Positions 30,902 to 40,155 of a stretch of DNA of 64,000 nucleotides are shown piece by piece. Origin of the DNA: CAVQMC01 sp963713505 (GTDB lineage Bacteria > Bacteroidota > Ignavibacteria > Ignavibacteriales > Ignavibacteriaceae); contig CAVQMC010000022.1 of assembly GCA_963713505.1 (NCBI GenBank), positions 62,001 to 126,000 of the forward strand, written 5' to 3'. The position numbers were made by a program, and so were the translations under genes. The notes below the pieces were generated by a model. That model saw nothing but the letters and a program-made list of their open reading frames with translations, was not told the origin of the DNA and did no database searches. Every line of letters begins with the position of its first letter. Position 1 is the stretch's first letter.

Positions 30902-31603
30902 TTATTTTGGTTCTATTATTAAAAGGTTTGCATCATAAGTGACTATTCCGAGTAATATTGAATTTATTAATCTTTTTACATCAACTGTGTAATAATTATT
31001 TCCTGAAAATGGATTTTCTTTATATGGATCGGCAACAACAACATGTTTTTTTTCATCATCGTAACCGCATAAAACTACAAAATGTCCGGCCGGATGTCCT
31101 TTTACATCGTCAAAAATAGATCTTTTATTTTTATCTTCATATTCTCTTTTGGATTGATATAAATATGTTGCACTTAAGCCGGCAATAATAGGTAAGTTTA
31201 GGTGAAAATATTTTTTTAATAATGAAGAAGTTAAATCCTTTTGTAAAATTTTACCTCCAAGTTTTAAAAATTTTATATAAGCCAAAGTTGCCTGCTTAAA
31301 TTTTTCACCTTTTTTATATTTTAGTTGTTTATTCAATTTAAACATTAAATCAACATCCGGTTCAGTAAACCAGCTTGGATCAAAAATTCTAAGATTAAAA
31401 GGATAAATTTTTACTTTGTATCCTCTTTCCAATGCATGACATCCGAGATAAACTGCTAAAGTTCCGCCTTCGTTTAAATACAAAACCTGGGAAATAACTT
31501 TTTCTAATTTTATTTTATCTCCAAGATAATTATAAACTGCGTGTAAACTTGTTGGTCCGCAGCTTAAATCATCCGGTTGAGTTTTAATTTTAATTGTAAA
31601 CAT
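30902..31603 (-). CDS. C39-like papain-fold cysteine peptidase, cytosolic
   Basis: 233 residues, no signal peptide. N-terminal QPDDLSCGPTSLHAVYNYLG gives Gln9 (oxyanion) and Cys15; His174 (GHFVVLCGYD) and Asp192 (VVADPY) complete the triad expected of peptidase C39 and similar double-glycine leader peptidases. Unlike those, it has no ABC-transporter fusion. It opens the operon that continues with RimK-like ligase, GCS2 ligase and N-formylglutamate amidohydrolase, so it may process a peptide made or modified by the ligases. Cytosolic placement supports that. Confidence 0.8.
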   Translation of the reverse strand: MFTIKIKTQPDDLSCGPTSLHAVYNYLGDKIKLEKVISQVLYLNEGGTLAVYLGCHALERGYKVKIYPFNLRIFDPSWFTEPDVDLMFKLNKQLKYKKGEKFKQATLAYIKFLKLGGKILQKDLTSSLLKKYFHLNLPIIAGLSATYLYQSKREYEDKNKRSIFDDVKGHPAGHFVVLCGYDDEKKHVVVADPYKENPFSGNNYYTVDVKRLINSILLGIVTYDANLLIIEPK

Positions 31604-31736
31604 TTTGAAAGAAGTTCGTTTCTAAATAAAATAACGATAATTTACAGTTTATAATAATCTAACAAATAAATGTAAATTTTAATTCTGAAAAATATTGAAT
31701 ATTTTTACATATCCAATAACTAAAAAAGGGGAAGTC

Positions 31737-32459
31737 ATGAGTAAAAAAACTTTTATACTTATAGGTTTAATAACCTTTCTTTTAATACCATTTATTAGTG
31801 CGCAAGAGCATAATTTAAAAAATGAAACTACTACAGAAGTAACTCAGTTAAGTGATTTTCATGAAGTTATGTTCCCAATTTGGCATAAAGCATTTCCCAA
31901 TAAAGATGTTTCGACATTAAAATCCTATTCAAATAAAGTAAAAGAATTAGCTGAATCAATTTATAATGCAGAACTTCCGGGAATTCTAAGAGATAAAAAA
32001 GAAAGATGGGATGAAGGGATAGAAAGGTTTAAAAATTCCGTAGATAAATTTGTCAAAAACTCAGAAGAAAATAATGACAACGAACTTCTGAAAACTACCG
32101 AAGAATTGCATTCAAATTATGAAAACCTTGTAAGAATAATTCACCCTGTTACCGAAGAAATTGATGAGTTTCATAAAGTCCTTTACGTAATTTATCATTA
32201 TTACAATCCGGAAGAAAATTATGATAAAATAAAATCCGTTGCCGATGATTTTTTAGAAAAGGCTCAAAAAATAAAAGATGCAAAATTGCCTAAAAAATTT
32301 GAAAGTAAATCAGAAGAATATAATACCATATCGGAAGAGCTATTATCTTCGGTAAAAGATTTAAACGAGATTTGTTCAACAGGGCAGAATGAAAAAATCA
32401 ATTCTGCTGTTGATAAAATTCATTTAAAATATCAAAAACTTGAAGGCTTGTTTGATTAA
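31737..32459 (+). CDS. Secreted protein with an internal duplication of a His-containing helical unit
   Basis: 240 residues from ATG 31737, preceded by AAAAAGGGGAAG; an upstream ATG at 31695 gives no signal peptide first. Signal peptide KTFILIGLITFLLIPFISAQ. Two similar helical units follow: one with SDFHEVMFPIWHKAFPNK near 35-50 and ELPGILRDKKERW, the other with DEFHKVLYVIYHYYNPEE near 140-157 and KLPKKFESKSEEY, about 100 residues apart. Each has a FHxxxxxxxH pair, suggesting a metal- or haem-binding four-helix bundle (inference). No known family recognised. Divergent from the amidoligase operon (133 bp). Confidence 0.75.
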   Translation: MSKKTFILIGLITFLLIPFISAQEHNLKNETTTEVTQLSDFHEVMFPIWHKAFPNKDVSTLKSYSNKVKELAESIYNAELPGILRDKKERWDEGIERFKNSVDKFVKNSEENNDNELLKTTEELHSNYENLVRIIHPVTEEIDEFHKVLYVIYHYYNPEENYDKIKSVADDFLEKAQKIKDAKLPKKFESKSEEYNTISEELLSSVKDLNEICSTGQNEKINSAVDKIHLKYQKLEGLFD

Positions 32460-32464
32460 AATAT

Positions 32465-32488
32465 AAACCGGTTCATATGAACCGGTTT
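32465..32488 (+). terminator. Intrinsic terminator, perfect 24-bp palindrome
   Basis: AAACCGGTTCAT pairs with ATGAACCGGTTT and is followed by TTACTTTTT, directly after the stop at 32459. Confidence 0.7.
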
Positions 32489-32653
32489 TACTTTTTCGTC
32501 GAGTTACAAAAATGCATTTCGTCTTTTTGGTCGCCGCCATTTGAATAAAACATCTCAAAATAAAACGAATTCACATAATTTTTGATTGGCACATCACTTG
32601 TTTTACTACTATCAAAAATTATTATTTATTTATTAAAAACTAAAAGGATAGAA

Positions 32654-33046
32654 ATGAAAAAGATTAGTTTAATTTTTATGTCGCTTTTTATTTTGGGAAT
32701 AACATTAAATTCCTTTGCACAAAATAAATCAGGTAAAATGAGAAATCAGCAGAACAGACTTTACAATATCAATTCTGTTGAAACTGTAAATGGTGAAGTT
32801 GTAAGCATTGATGAGCAAACCGGAAAAAAAGGATTTAACGGTATTCATGTTATGTTGAAAACCAGCGATGGTGATTTATCTGTGCATCTCGGACCGGAAT
32901 GGTTTATGGATAAACAAACGGTTAAAATTGCTAAAGGGGATCAAATAGAAGTAACAGGTTCTAAAATTACTTATAAGGATAAACCTGCTTTAATTGCAAA
33001 ATTAGTTAAAAGGGGTAGTGATACATTAACATTTAAGGGACGATAA
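32654..33046 (+). CDS. Small secreted OB-fold-like protein
   Basis: 130 residues from ATG 32654 (an in-frame earlier start at 32582 would lack a proper signal). Signal peptide ISLIFMSLFILGITLNSFAQ. The mature part is a short beta barrel-like domain with VETVNGEVVSIDEQT, VMLKTSDGDLSVHLGPEW and GDQIEVTGSKI, as in secreted OB-fold (often mislabelled DNA-binding) proteins. It may be periplasmic and bind a small ligand or metal. Separated by a terminator from the gene before it, so it is its own unit. Function not known. Confidence 0.75.
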   Translation: MKKISLIFMSLFILGITLNSFAQNKSGKMRNQQNRLYNINSVETVNGEVVSIDEQTGKKGFNGIHVMLKTSDGDLSVHLGPEWFMDKQTVKIAKGDQIEVTGSKITYKDKPALIAKLVKRGSDTLTFKGR

Positions 33047-33110
33047 CGGTTTCCCGGTATGGAGAGGTCAGGGAATGAGAAACAAATCATAATCTTAACG
33101 ATGATTTTTT

Positions 33111-33135
33111 AAAGGCCGGATGAACCGGCCTTTTT
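33111..33135. terminator. Bidirectional hairpin terminator
   Basis: A stem AAAGGCCGG/CCGGCCTTT with a 5-nt loop lies between convergent genes ending at 33046 (plus) and 33148 (minus), with T-rich flanks on both sides. Confidence 0.7.
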
Positions 33136-33147
33136 AATTTTAAATAA

Positions 33148-33717
33148 TTATTTAATAATCTTAGATATTTTTTTAAACTCATCTGTTCCGCAGACATTAA
33201 GCAGCTCAAATAAAATTGATTCCACCGTTGTAATTTCCGCTCCGTTTTTTGCCATTCTTTTAAGTGCTGTTTCATAATCAATTAAAAACCTGGAATTCAC
33301 AGCATCTGCCGCAACATTGACTTGAAACTCATTTGCCAGCAAATCCAGAACAGTCTGCTGGACGCAAACGTGGGTTTCAATTCCAACTATAACAACTTGT
33401 GAAATATTATTATCTCTAAGTCTTTGGAAAAGATTTCCGGCTCCGGAACAGCTAAATGACATTTTCTGAATCGGACTAAGTCCTTCAAGTTCATCTGCTA
33501 AAGCTTTTGCTGTTGGTCCTAATCCTTTTGGATATTGTTCTGTAAAAAATATGGGCAGGTTTAATTCTTTAAATCCTTTAATGATCTTTAAAGTTTTATC
33601 AATCACTTGTTTCGGATCATTCATTACTTTTAGGATTTTTTCCTGTATATCAATTAATAAAAGTGCTGTTGTTTCTCTTGATAATATTTTTTCGTTTTTT
33701 ATAGTTGCCGGACTCAT
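33148..33717 (-). CDS. Isochorismatase-like cysteine hydrolase
   Basis: 189 residues. The catalytic triad of this hydrolase family is visible: Asp23 (LLIDIQE), Lys85 (IQKMSF) and Cys118 (GIETHVCVQQTV). The latter block is the family signature. Members hydrolyse amides or esters such as nicotinamide or isochorismate; substrate unknown. It begins 8 bp after the second C39-like peptidase, so the two are co-transcribed. Cytosolic. Confidence 0.88.
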   Translation of the reverse strand: MSPATIKNEKILSRETTALLLIDIQEKILKVMNDPKQVIDKTLKIIKGFKELNLPIFFTEQYPKGLGPTAKALADELEGLSPIQKMSFSCSGAGNLFQRLRDNNISQVVIVGIETHVCVQQTVLDLLANEFQVNVAADAVNSRFLIDYETALKRMAKNGAEITTVESILFELLNVCGTDEFKKISKIIK

Positions 33718-33725
33718 AATAACTC

Positions 33726-34571
33726 CTAATTATTATTATAAATGGGGTCCATTCCGTATTTACCGCAAGCATACATCATCAATATAGACGCAAGGTCTAC
33801 CAATGCTTTTTTCTGATCTTCTGTATAAATAACAAGATTATAAACTTCTGCAACAAACCTAAGATGATTTAAAATTCTCCTTAACTCAGTATAACTAGGA
33901 GACCCATGCCAATCTGCTACTTGAGTAATTAATAAATTTTCATGTCTTCTTAAAAATTCAGGGAAAGAAATCGTTTTAATTGAATGAGAACTTAGCGGCC
34001 TGCAGATCGATATTAAATCATTAAAATAAGTATCCCATTGCTGAGCAAGATGCATATTGCTGTCGCGCATTACATAACGGGCTTTTTCTAGTGAGAAGTT
34101 AGCTTTTGTCCTTGGTCTGAATTTACATGTTAAAGCATATCCATCGTAACTTACAAAATCAGTTTCATCATCAATATATTTCCAGCGTTTTGTAAGCTGA
34201 TTAGGTGTATAAATTACAATCACTTTATCAAGTGCGCTGTCCACAACTATATATTTATTTTTCTGAGCATTTATGACGGTAATCCAATGTTCCCAGTTAT
34301 CTACACTTAAAATACAAGGAAGACCTTGTTTAAGATGTTCGTTAAGAACTTTAATTGCTCCTTCAGGAGTTTCTCTTCTGAAGTACTTCATTTTACACCC
34401 GAAACTTTTTGCAGCTTTAGCTAAACCGATTTCATCGGTTCCGTACCACCAGGTACTCCCTGCTTTCTTTGCAATTTCTCTTTCATTTTCAAATTGTCCC
34501 AGCATAACCAGGGCATATTTTAACGCGAACGGTCCGCATTGGTATTTGTATGGTTGTGGATAAAAACTCAT
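33726..34571 (-). CDS. C39-like cysteine peptidase, second copy
   Basis: 281 residues, no signal peptide. Residues 10-16 read YQCGPFA with Gln11 and Cys12; His95 (EHWITVI) and Asp111 (VVDSAL) fit the C39/papain triad. The C-terminal 130 residues (from about 150) carry no domain I recognise and contain a SFPEFLRRHENLL segment. It is divergent from the ATP-grasp gene at 34669 (97 bp) and leads an operon with an isochorismatase-like gene. Less alike to the peptidase at 30902 than to the general fold, so the two are distant paralogues. Confidence 0.7.
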   Translation of the reverse strand: MSFYPQPYKYQCGPFALKYALVMLGQFENEREIAKKAGSTWWYGTDEIGLAKAAKSFGCKMKYFRRETPEGAIKVLNEHLKQGLPCILSVDNWEHWITVINAQKNKYIVVDSALDKVIVIYTPNQLTKRWKYIDDETDFVSYDGYALTCKFRPRTKANFSLEKARYVMRDSNMHLAQQWDTYFNDLISICRPLSSHSIKTISFPEFLRRHENLLITQVADWHGSPSYTELRRILNHLRFVAEVYNLVIYTEDQKKALVDLASILMMYACGKYGMDPIYNNN

Positions 34572-34668
34572 AGGGCTAAGATTTTTTATTTAACAATTTA
34601 ATTATTGGTAATGATTAAAACATAAAAAAAATTTTGCTGAAAAATTAAAATTCTGTATTTTTATTTCC

Positions 34669-35763
34669 ATGAAGAAAGAAAATTTAAAAGTTTTAATAGC
34701 ATTCAATGAACCTAACCCTGAATATTACAGGAAACCTACCGAAGAAGAATCTCAAAATCTCAACTTTGTTCCGTATTTTGAAGTTGAAGAATTAACTCCG
34801 ATAGAAGAATACGAAATTATGGTTAAAAAGTTAAAAAAAGTAGGGGTACAGGCAAATACTTTAAATATAATGGACAATTTTCAATCTTTAGTAAATGAAT
34901 TTAAAAAGAAAAAACCGGATATAATCTTTAATTTCATTGAAATTTACAAAGAAAATTCACGTTTTGAAATGAATATTGTGGGTTTAATGGAATTACTTGA
35001 TATTCCCTACACAGGGGCGCCGCCTTTAGCCTTGGCAAATTGTCAGAATAAAATTTTAGCCAAGAGAATCCTAAATTCACTTGAAGTTAGGACACCTAAA
35101 TTTATCGTATTCAGAAAATTTGCTTCCAAGTACAAACATGATTTAAATTTTCCTGTAATCATTAAACCGGCATTTGAAGATGCAAGTGTCGGAATTGAAA
35201 ATGAATCTATCGTTAGAAATGAAAAGGAACTTAAGGAACGAATTGAATATGTTCTTAAATATTTTGTACAGCCGGCTTTGTGTGAAGAATTTATAGAAGG
35301 AAGAGAATTAAATGTTGCCATTATGGGAGATGAAAATCCTAAAGCTTTACCAATAAGTGAAATAGATTTTACAGAAATGCCTGATCATTTATATAATATT
35401 GTGAGTTACCAGGCAAAATGGGAACCCAAACATGAAGCTTATCATAAAACTATTCCAATTTGTCCGGCAATTTTACCAAAAGAAACAGAATTAAAAGCTA
35501 AAGAAATTGCTGTAAAAGCATTCAAAGCTATGGGCTGCCGGGATTACGCTCGGGTTGATATGAGATTATCTAAGGATAATAAATTATATGTGCTGGAAGT
35601 TAACCCAAATCCGGATTTAACCGAAGGCGCAGGGTTTATGCGTTCTGCAGGTGCTGCTGGTTTTTCATATGAACGTGCATTAAAGAAGATTATAAAATTT
35701 GCTATCGCCAGAAAAAAGAAATCAGAAAAATTAAAAGAATTTACCACTCCGGTTAAGAAGTAA
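34669..35763 (+). CDS. D-Ala-D-Ala ligase-like ATP-grasp enzyme
   Basis: 364 residues. ATP-grasp domain of the Ddl family: PDIIFNFIEIYKENSRFEMN, IPYTGAPPLALANCQNK, PVIIKPAFEDASVGIEN, then the metal-binding VLEVNPNPDLTEGAGF. The N terminus (about 1-110) resembles the Ddl N-domain. Real Ddl acts on two D-alanines in peptidoglycan synthesis; no mur cluster is here, and the neighbours are a C39-like peptidase and a hydrolase, so a peptide ligase of another kind is likely. I would not call it ddl. Confidence 0.85.
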   Translation: MKKENLKVLIAFNEPNPEYYRKPTEEESQNLNFVPYFEVEELTPIEEYEIMVKKLKKVGVQANTLNIMDNFQSLVNEFKKKKPDIIFNFIEIYKENSRFEMNIVGLMELLDIPYTGAPPLALANCQNKILAKRILNSLEVRTPKFIVFRKFASKYKHDLNFPVIIKPAFEDASVGIENESIVRNEKELKERIEYVLKYFVQPALCEEFIEGRELNVAIMGDENPKALPISEIDFTEMPDHLYNIVSYQAKWEPKHEAYHKTIPICPAILPKETELKAKEIAVKAFKAMGCRDYARVDMRLSKDNKLYVLEVNPNPDLTEGAGFMRSAGAAGFSYERALKKIIKFAIARKKKSEKLKEFTTPVKK

Positions 35764-35890
35764 TAGTCATTTAAATAATTTTTGTGAATATCATCTCATC
35801 TTACATTTCTACTTGATCTTCTTCATAAACATTTAATTGTAATATTATAATAATATTAATGTGTTTAATTAATTAAAGGAGTGTATGATT

Positions 35891-36156
35891 ATGATTTGTC
35901 CGGTTGATAAAATAGAAATGAATGAGGTGAAAAAGTGATAATATTAAATATTTTTCATGTCCAAAATGCGAAGGTGTTTGGATAGACAAAGATCAGTTGA
36001 ATAATATTATTGACAGATCGGAAAAACACATTAAAAAATTTAAAAAATAATTATCCGGATGTTGATGAACTAGATGATTTAAAGGATAAAGGTGTAGCAC
36101 AAAAAAGACCTAAAATACAAAGTCCTGGATCATTTTTCGGCGGACTTTTTAGTTAA
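35891..36156 (+). CDS. Small TFIIB-type zinc-ribbon protein (two frameshifts)
   Basis: About 87 residues after repair. Two CxxC-like knuckles: CPVDKIEM at the start and SCPKCEGVWIDKDQL after about 20 residues, as in the zf-TFIIB domain proteins. The C-terminal tail ends QSPGSFFGGLFS. AAAGGAG lies 9 bp upstream of ATG 35891 (another in-frame ATG at 35885 is too close). Two one-base insertions, one after GAGGTGAAAAAG (about 35934) and one in an A6 run, 36042-36047, break the frame. No neighbour hints at a role. Confidence 0.6.
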
Positions 36157-36176
36157 TGTCAATTAACAAATTCAAG

Positions 36177-36201
36177 ACCTGCCTTAAACGGCAGGTTTTT
36201 A
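36177..36201 (+). terminator. Intrinsic terminator
   Basis: ACCTGCC/GGCAGGT stem followed by five T, 20 bp after the zinc-ribbon gene. Confidence 0.7.
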
Positions 36202-36212
36202 ATTATATATAT

Positions 36213-36984
36213 TTATCTAAAATATTTAATTACTTCTGTAAGATTTTTTGCTTCATAGTTAGGTTTTTCAGGTATAATCATCAGCTAATGGATATTTAGT
36301 TTTACCAGTATAAACTAAAATTCCTTTTCCTCCAATATTTTGAGCTGCATTAATATCTGTTATAATATCATCTCCAATCATAAAAAAAGGATCGTTATTT
36401 TTATAATCCATTTTGTTTAATGCAGATTGAAAAAACAGAGGAGATGGTTTTCCAATTAAAATTGATTTTTTATCAGTTGCATATTCAATTGCCGAGATAA
36501 ATGCTCCTGCATCCATATAAATTTCATCACCCCAGGGTTTCCAAAATTTATTTTTTTGCATTGCAATTAAATCTGCTCCGGAATGAACTTTTCTGAAAAT
36601 TTCATTCATGGTTTCATAATTCCAATTTTCACCCAAATCGCCCACAACAACTGCATCGGGTTTTTCTTCGGATATTAAATCTTCAAAAACAGGTTTAATT
36701 GATTCCCTGCAATAGACTGAGATTTTTTTATAATTTTTCTTTACATAATTTAATGCTGCATCTACAGCAGTTAAAGCCGGAATTCCAAAATCAATTTTAT
36801 TATCGGATAAAAATTTTAATAAATCTTTAGATGTTCGTAAAGTCGAATTGCTTAAAATGTAAGAAGAAATATTATTTAGTTTCAAATAACTTAAAAATTC
36901 TGACGCATCATCCGCAGGTTTGTCGCCAATTTTCAAAACGCCGTCAAAATCGATTAATAAAGGTATTTTTTGTTTTGATTTCAT
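36213..36984 (-). CDS. HAD-superfamily phosphatase, class IIA (one frameshift at the 3' end)
   Basis: About 256 residues after repair. HAD nucleophile loop LIDFDGVLKIG with Asp12 and Asp14, the motif ILSNST, and a C-terminal IGDDIITDINAAQNIGGKG that binds magnesium. Class IIA members include NagD-like phosphatases acting on sugar or nucleoside phosphates. The frame ends early at 36268 (YPLADDYT); one inserted base near 36273 restores PEKPNYEAKNLTEVIKYF with a stop at 36213-36215. Solo gene. Confidence 0.85.
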
Positions 36985-36993
36985 AAAATAAAA

Positions 36994-37024
36994 AAAGCTG
37001 CTTTCAAAATTTAAAAGCAGCTTT
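36994..37024 (-). terminator. Intrinsic terminator after the DUF6580-like gene
   Basis: Stem AAAGCTGCTTT/AAAGCAGCTTT with a 9-nt loop; on the minus strand it is followed by a T-rich run. Confidence 0.65.
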
Positions 37025-37041
37025 AATTTATAAAAAATATT

Positions 37042-37572
37042 TTAAGCTTTTATTTCTGCGAGAACGGGGAATTTAGCTTTAACAATTTCAAAAACTCCGA
37101 ACATTACACCTGTAAATAAAAGGTTACCAACAAGTGAATATTGGAAAAACGGAATTGCTGCAGTGTAGCATTCTGTTAATCCTAAAAATGTTTGTGGGTA
37201 AATTATTCCGGCAGCCCAAACTGCAAAATTTGTAATCACAAAAAACAAAACAGAAGCTGTTATTGTTGCTAAAAGAACATTTGTAAATTTAATTGTTTTA
37301 ATCATTGTTATTCCAAGAACAACAATTAAAGCAAAGCTTAAATAAACAGCCCACATTGTGCTGTGGAATCCGATTATCATATCGGTAATGAACATTGCTG
37401 CTAATGGAACAACAAAAGCTAATTGTTTTTTAGAAAAATACGCTCCGCCGAATAAAGCCATTGCAGTTATCGGTGCAAAGTTTGGCGGATGAGGTAATAA
37501 TCTTACAAATGCTGCAGCTAATATCATTCCCGTTAAAACTAGAAATCTCGATGATATTTTTTTCGAATTCAT
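37042..37572 (-). CDS. Small membrane protein, DUF6580/ECF S-component-like
   Basis: 176 residues with about five hydrophobic helices (starting FLVLTGMILAAAFVRLLPH; later FVVPLAAMFITDMIIGF). This profile matches DUF6580-type membrane proteins and the S-components of energy-coupling-factor vitamin transporters; the Shine-Dalgarno GGAAGGAG precedes its ATG. It follows a TonB receptor whose leader carries a cobalamin riboswitch; by position a cobalamin or related corrinoid transport role is likely (inference). No A or T component is in the window. Confidence 0.7.
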   Translation of the reverse strand: MNSKKISSRFLVLTGMILAAAFVRLLPHPPNFAPITAMALFGGAYFSKKQLAFVVPLAAMFITDMIIGFHSTMWAVYLSFALIVVLGITMIKTIKFTNVLLATITASVLFFVITNFAVWAAGIIYPQTFLGLTECYTAAIPFFQYSLVGNLLFTGVMFGVFEIVKAKFPVLAEIKA

Positions 37573-37664
37573 TTATCTGCTCCTTCCGAATGAGTTTTTA
37601 TAAAAAATTGCTCAATTCATTAATTAATTAAAGTTAATAAAAAAATTATTTATTAATAGTGTTT

Positions 37665-39621
37665 TTAAATTCCAAATTTTACTCCCAGATAACCGGAAAA
37701 ACCGGGAGTGGCATAACCTAAGACTTCCTCATAATACTGGTCAAATAAATTATCGATTCTGCCGTATAATTGAACCAGGTTATTTATCTGATAAGATGCT
37801 GATAAATTTACAAGGGTATAGCTTTTTAGTTGAACTCTTTTTATCGGGTAAACTGAAAAATCCTTATCGTCTCTTTTTCCCACATAAATAACTTCAATAT
37901 TTGAATTTATTTCAGGAGTAAATTTATAATTTAAGCTTCCTGAAATTTTTATTTTGGGTATTCTTAAAAGCGGTAAATTTTCATCTACTGAGTTCGGACT
38001 TTTATCTTTTGTATTTGTATAAGTAAAGCTTGTTTTAATACCTAAATCTTTTAAAGGGATCTGAAGTAAGATAAAATTCTATTCCGTTTGTTTCTGCTTT
38101 ATTTATATTGATTGTTCTGTAATTGTTATCGAAGCCGAATAAATCATTAAAATAATTATTGAAGTAAGTTATTCCCGCCATTAAATTATCGTTCCATAAA
38201 TACTGTTCGATTCCGGCATCCCAGCCCAAACTTTTTTCAGGTTTCAAATCTGCGTTTCCGAATGCGGGATCATATAAATAAAAAAGGGAAGGGGATTTAA
38301 AACCGGTTCCTAAAGTTGCTTTAAATTTTGTTCCGGTCTCCCAAATCATATATGCCGGAGCTATTCTGTAAGTTTCTGAATTTCCAAATTTTGCATGATT
38401 ATCATATCTAAAACCAAGTGTTGTAAAAAATCTATTATCAACTTTTATTTGTTCCTGCAAATACATTCCTGTTGATTGAACACTTTTAGTTGGAAATGTA
38501 CTTTCAAATATTCCGGAATAAAATGAATTAGAATAAAAATAAGAAAACGCTGTTTCTTTTTCTGTTTCAATACCAAATGTTAATAAGTTGCTTTTATTTA
38601 AATGAAGATTATTCTGCCACTCGAATTTAAGTTTTCTTCCGTCGTAAATGCTGTTAGATGAAACCGGATTATATAATGTTGAATCGTAATTATATTTTCT
38701 AACATTTCTAAAAAATGTTGCGGCAATCTGCTGAGTCCAAAATTCATTAAATAAATTTAAATTAGCCTCGCCCCTGTAAATTTGTTCTTCGGATTTATAT
38801 TTGTAAGTCGGATCGTCTCCAAATTTTCCTCCGGCTTGATCAAAATCCGCATCCGCATTTGTAAATCTTTGTATAAAATTAATATTTAAATATTTTGATA
38901 CATCTGCTCCGATTCTGCTGGAAATATTATAATTAGAATAGCCGTCTTTTTCGGTATTTCCGTATTTGGAAGAAGCGGAAGAGAATCCGTCGGTTTTATA
39001 TCTGCTTAAAGTAATAGAATAATTTAATTGATCGATACTTCCGTTTAATCCTCCCATTCCTTTATAAGTATTGTATGATCCACCTTCCGTTGAAAGAAAA
39101 AATTTAGGTTTTCCATAGCCTTTTTTTGTTATGATATTTATTACGCCTGCCATTGCGTCGGAACCGTATAAAGTACTTTGCGGACCTCTTAAAACTTCAA
39201 TTCTTTTAACATTATCAGTTGAAAGATTTGCAAAGTCATAAGTATTGGAAGGATCGCTCGGCATGTTCATTTCTATTCCATCAATTAAAACAAGCGTATT
39301 TCCTGAAGAAGCTCCTCTCATGTAAATATAAGAAAGTGCTCCGGGACCGCCTTGTTTGCTCAAACTTAATCCATACTCATCACGAAGTAAATCAAAAACA
39401 GTCTCTTTCTTTTTATCGGCAATTTCACTTGAATCAATCACACTTATGGAATTTGCCAATTCAATTGTAGATGATTCGGTTTTTGTAGCAGTTATAACTA
39501 CATCGGAGATTTTATAAACTCCGGCCGAATCTGTTTTTTGCACAATTTTATTTTGCGGATAGATAAATCCGGAAAGAAGTAAGACCAAAAAAACCGGTCT
39601 TAAATATTTTAAAATATCCAT
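37665..39621 (-). CDS. TonB-dependent receptor, cobalamin-type (BtuB-like; one frameshift)
   Basis: About 651 residues after repair. Signal peptide (FLVLLLSGFIYPQ), a plug domain with TATKTESST, RGASSGNTLVLIDGIEM and RIEVLRGPQSTLYGSDAMAG, then a 22-strand-like barrel ending YLGVKFGI. A one-base insertion in an A4 run (plus strand), 38073-38076, splits the gene; the barrel resumes as ILLQIPLKDLGIKTS. A B12 riboswitch lies upstream, so the receptor imports cobalamin or a corrinoid across the outer membrane when B12 is low. Followed by a DUF6580-like gene. Confidence 0.88.
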
Positions 39622-39754
39622 TGAAGTTACTCCTAAAATTTAAAAATTATAAGGCTGTAACTTCGTGGGGAGTTAAACTGAGAAGAAACGAAAATGTGGT
39701 TAATAATTTCGTTTAATCTAACCTCGCCCGCGAAGGTTAGTTAACATTATTTTA

Positions 39755-39880
39755 CGGCAGGTTTCCTGGCTTAGCAGATTATTAAGATTTTACTGCAATC
39801 ACAGTTGCGCGTCAGCTCCGGAGTTTAACCGGATTCCCTATAATTCCCGTTCAAACCGGGACACCGCAAAATTTTGTAAG
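39755..39880 (-). promoter_or_regulatory. Cobalamin (B12) riboswitch aptamer
   Basis: On the minus strand the conserved B12-box AGCCAGGAAACCTGCC lies at 39756-39771, preceded by GCTGACGCGCAACTGTG and AGGGAATCCGG and by a 5' GGTGTCCCGG segment. These are the core of the cobalamin riboswitch. The receptor gene begins at 39621. A CTAACCT/AGGTTAG hairpin at 39718-39740 may be part of the expression platform. The remaining 39881-40155 holds no gene and only A+T-rich promoter-type DNA for the sdh operon. Confidence 0.9.
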
Positions 39881-40155
39881 AACTGCTTTAATATAGAGTG
39901 AATAATTCAAAAATCAAAATAAAATGATTTGTTATTAACATTAACTATTTAAATGATTTTAGGTTGAGTTAATAAACATATTTTGATAACTTTAAATGTT
40001 GAAATTATCGGGAATGTAATGCATAGAAATTTTCATTCAACTTTAGGTTTTATATTAACTATAAACAAAAATTATAGTTGCTCTTCACATACCTGCCTTT
40101 TAAATACCGATATTAAAAGCTCTAACAGAACTCTGACTTATAAAGGAGAATTTTA

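Noticed and set aside
34669..35763. Calling the ATP-grasp gene ddl
   Set aside because: The Ddl fold is clear, but its context lacks cell-wall genes and includes a C39-like peptidase; the name would overstate knowledge.
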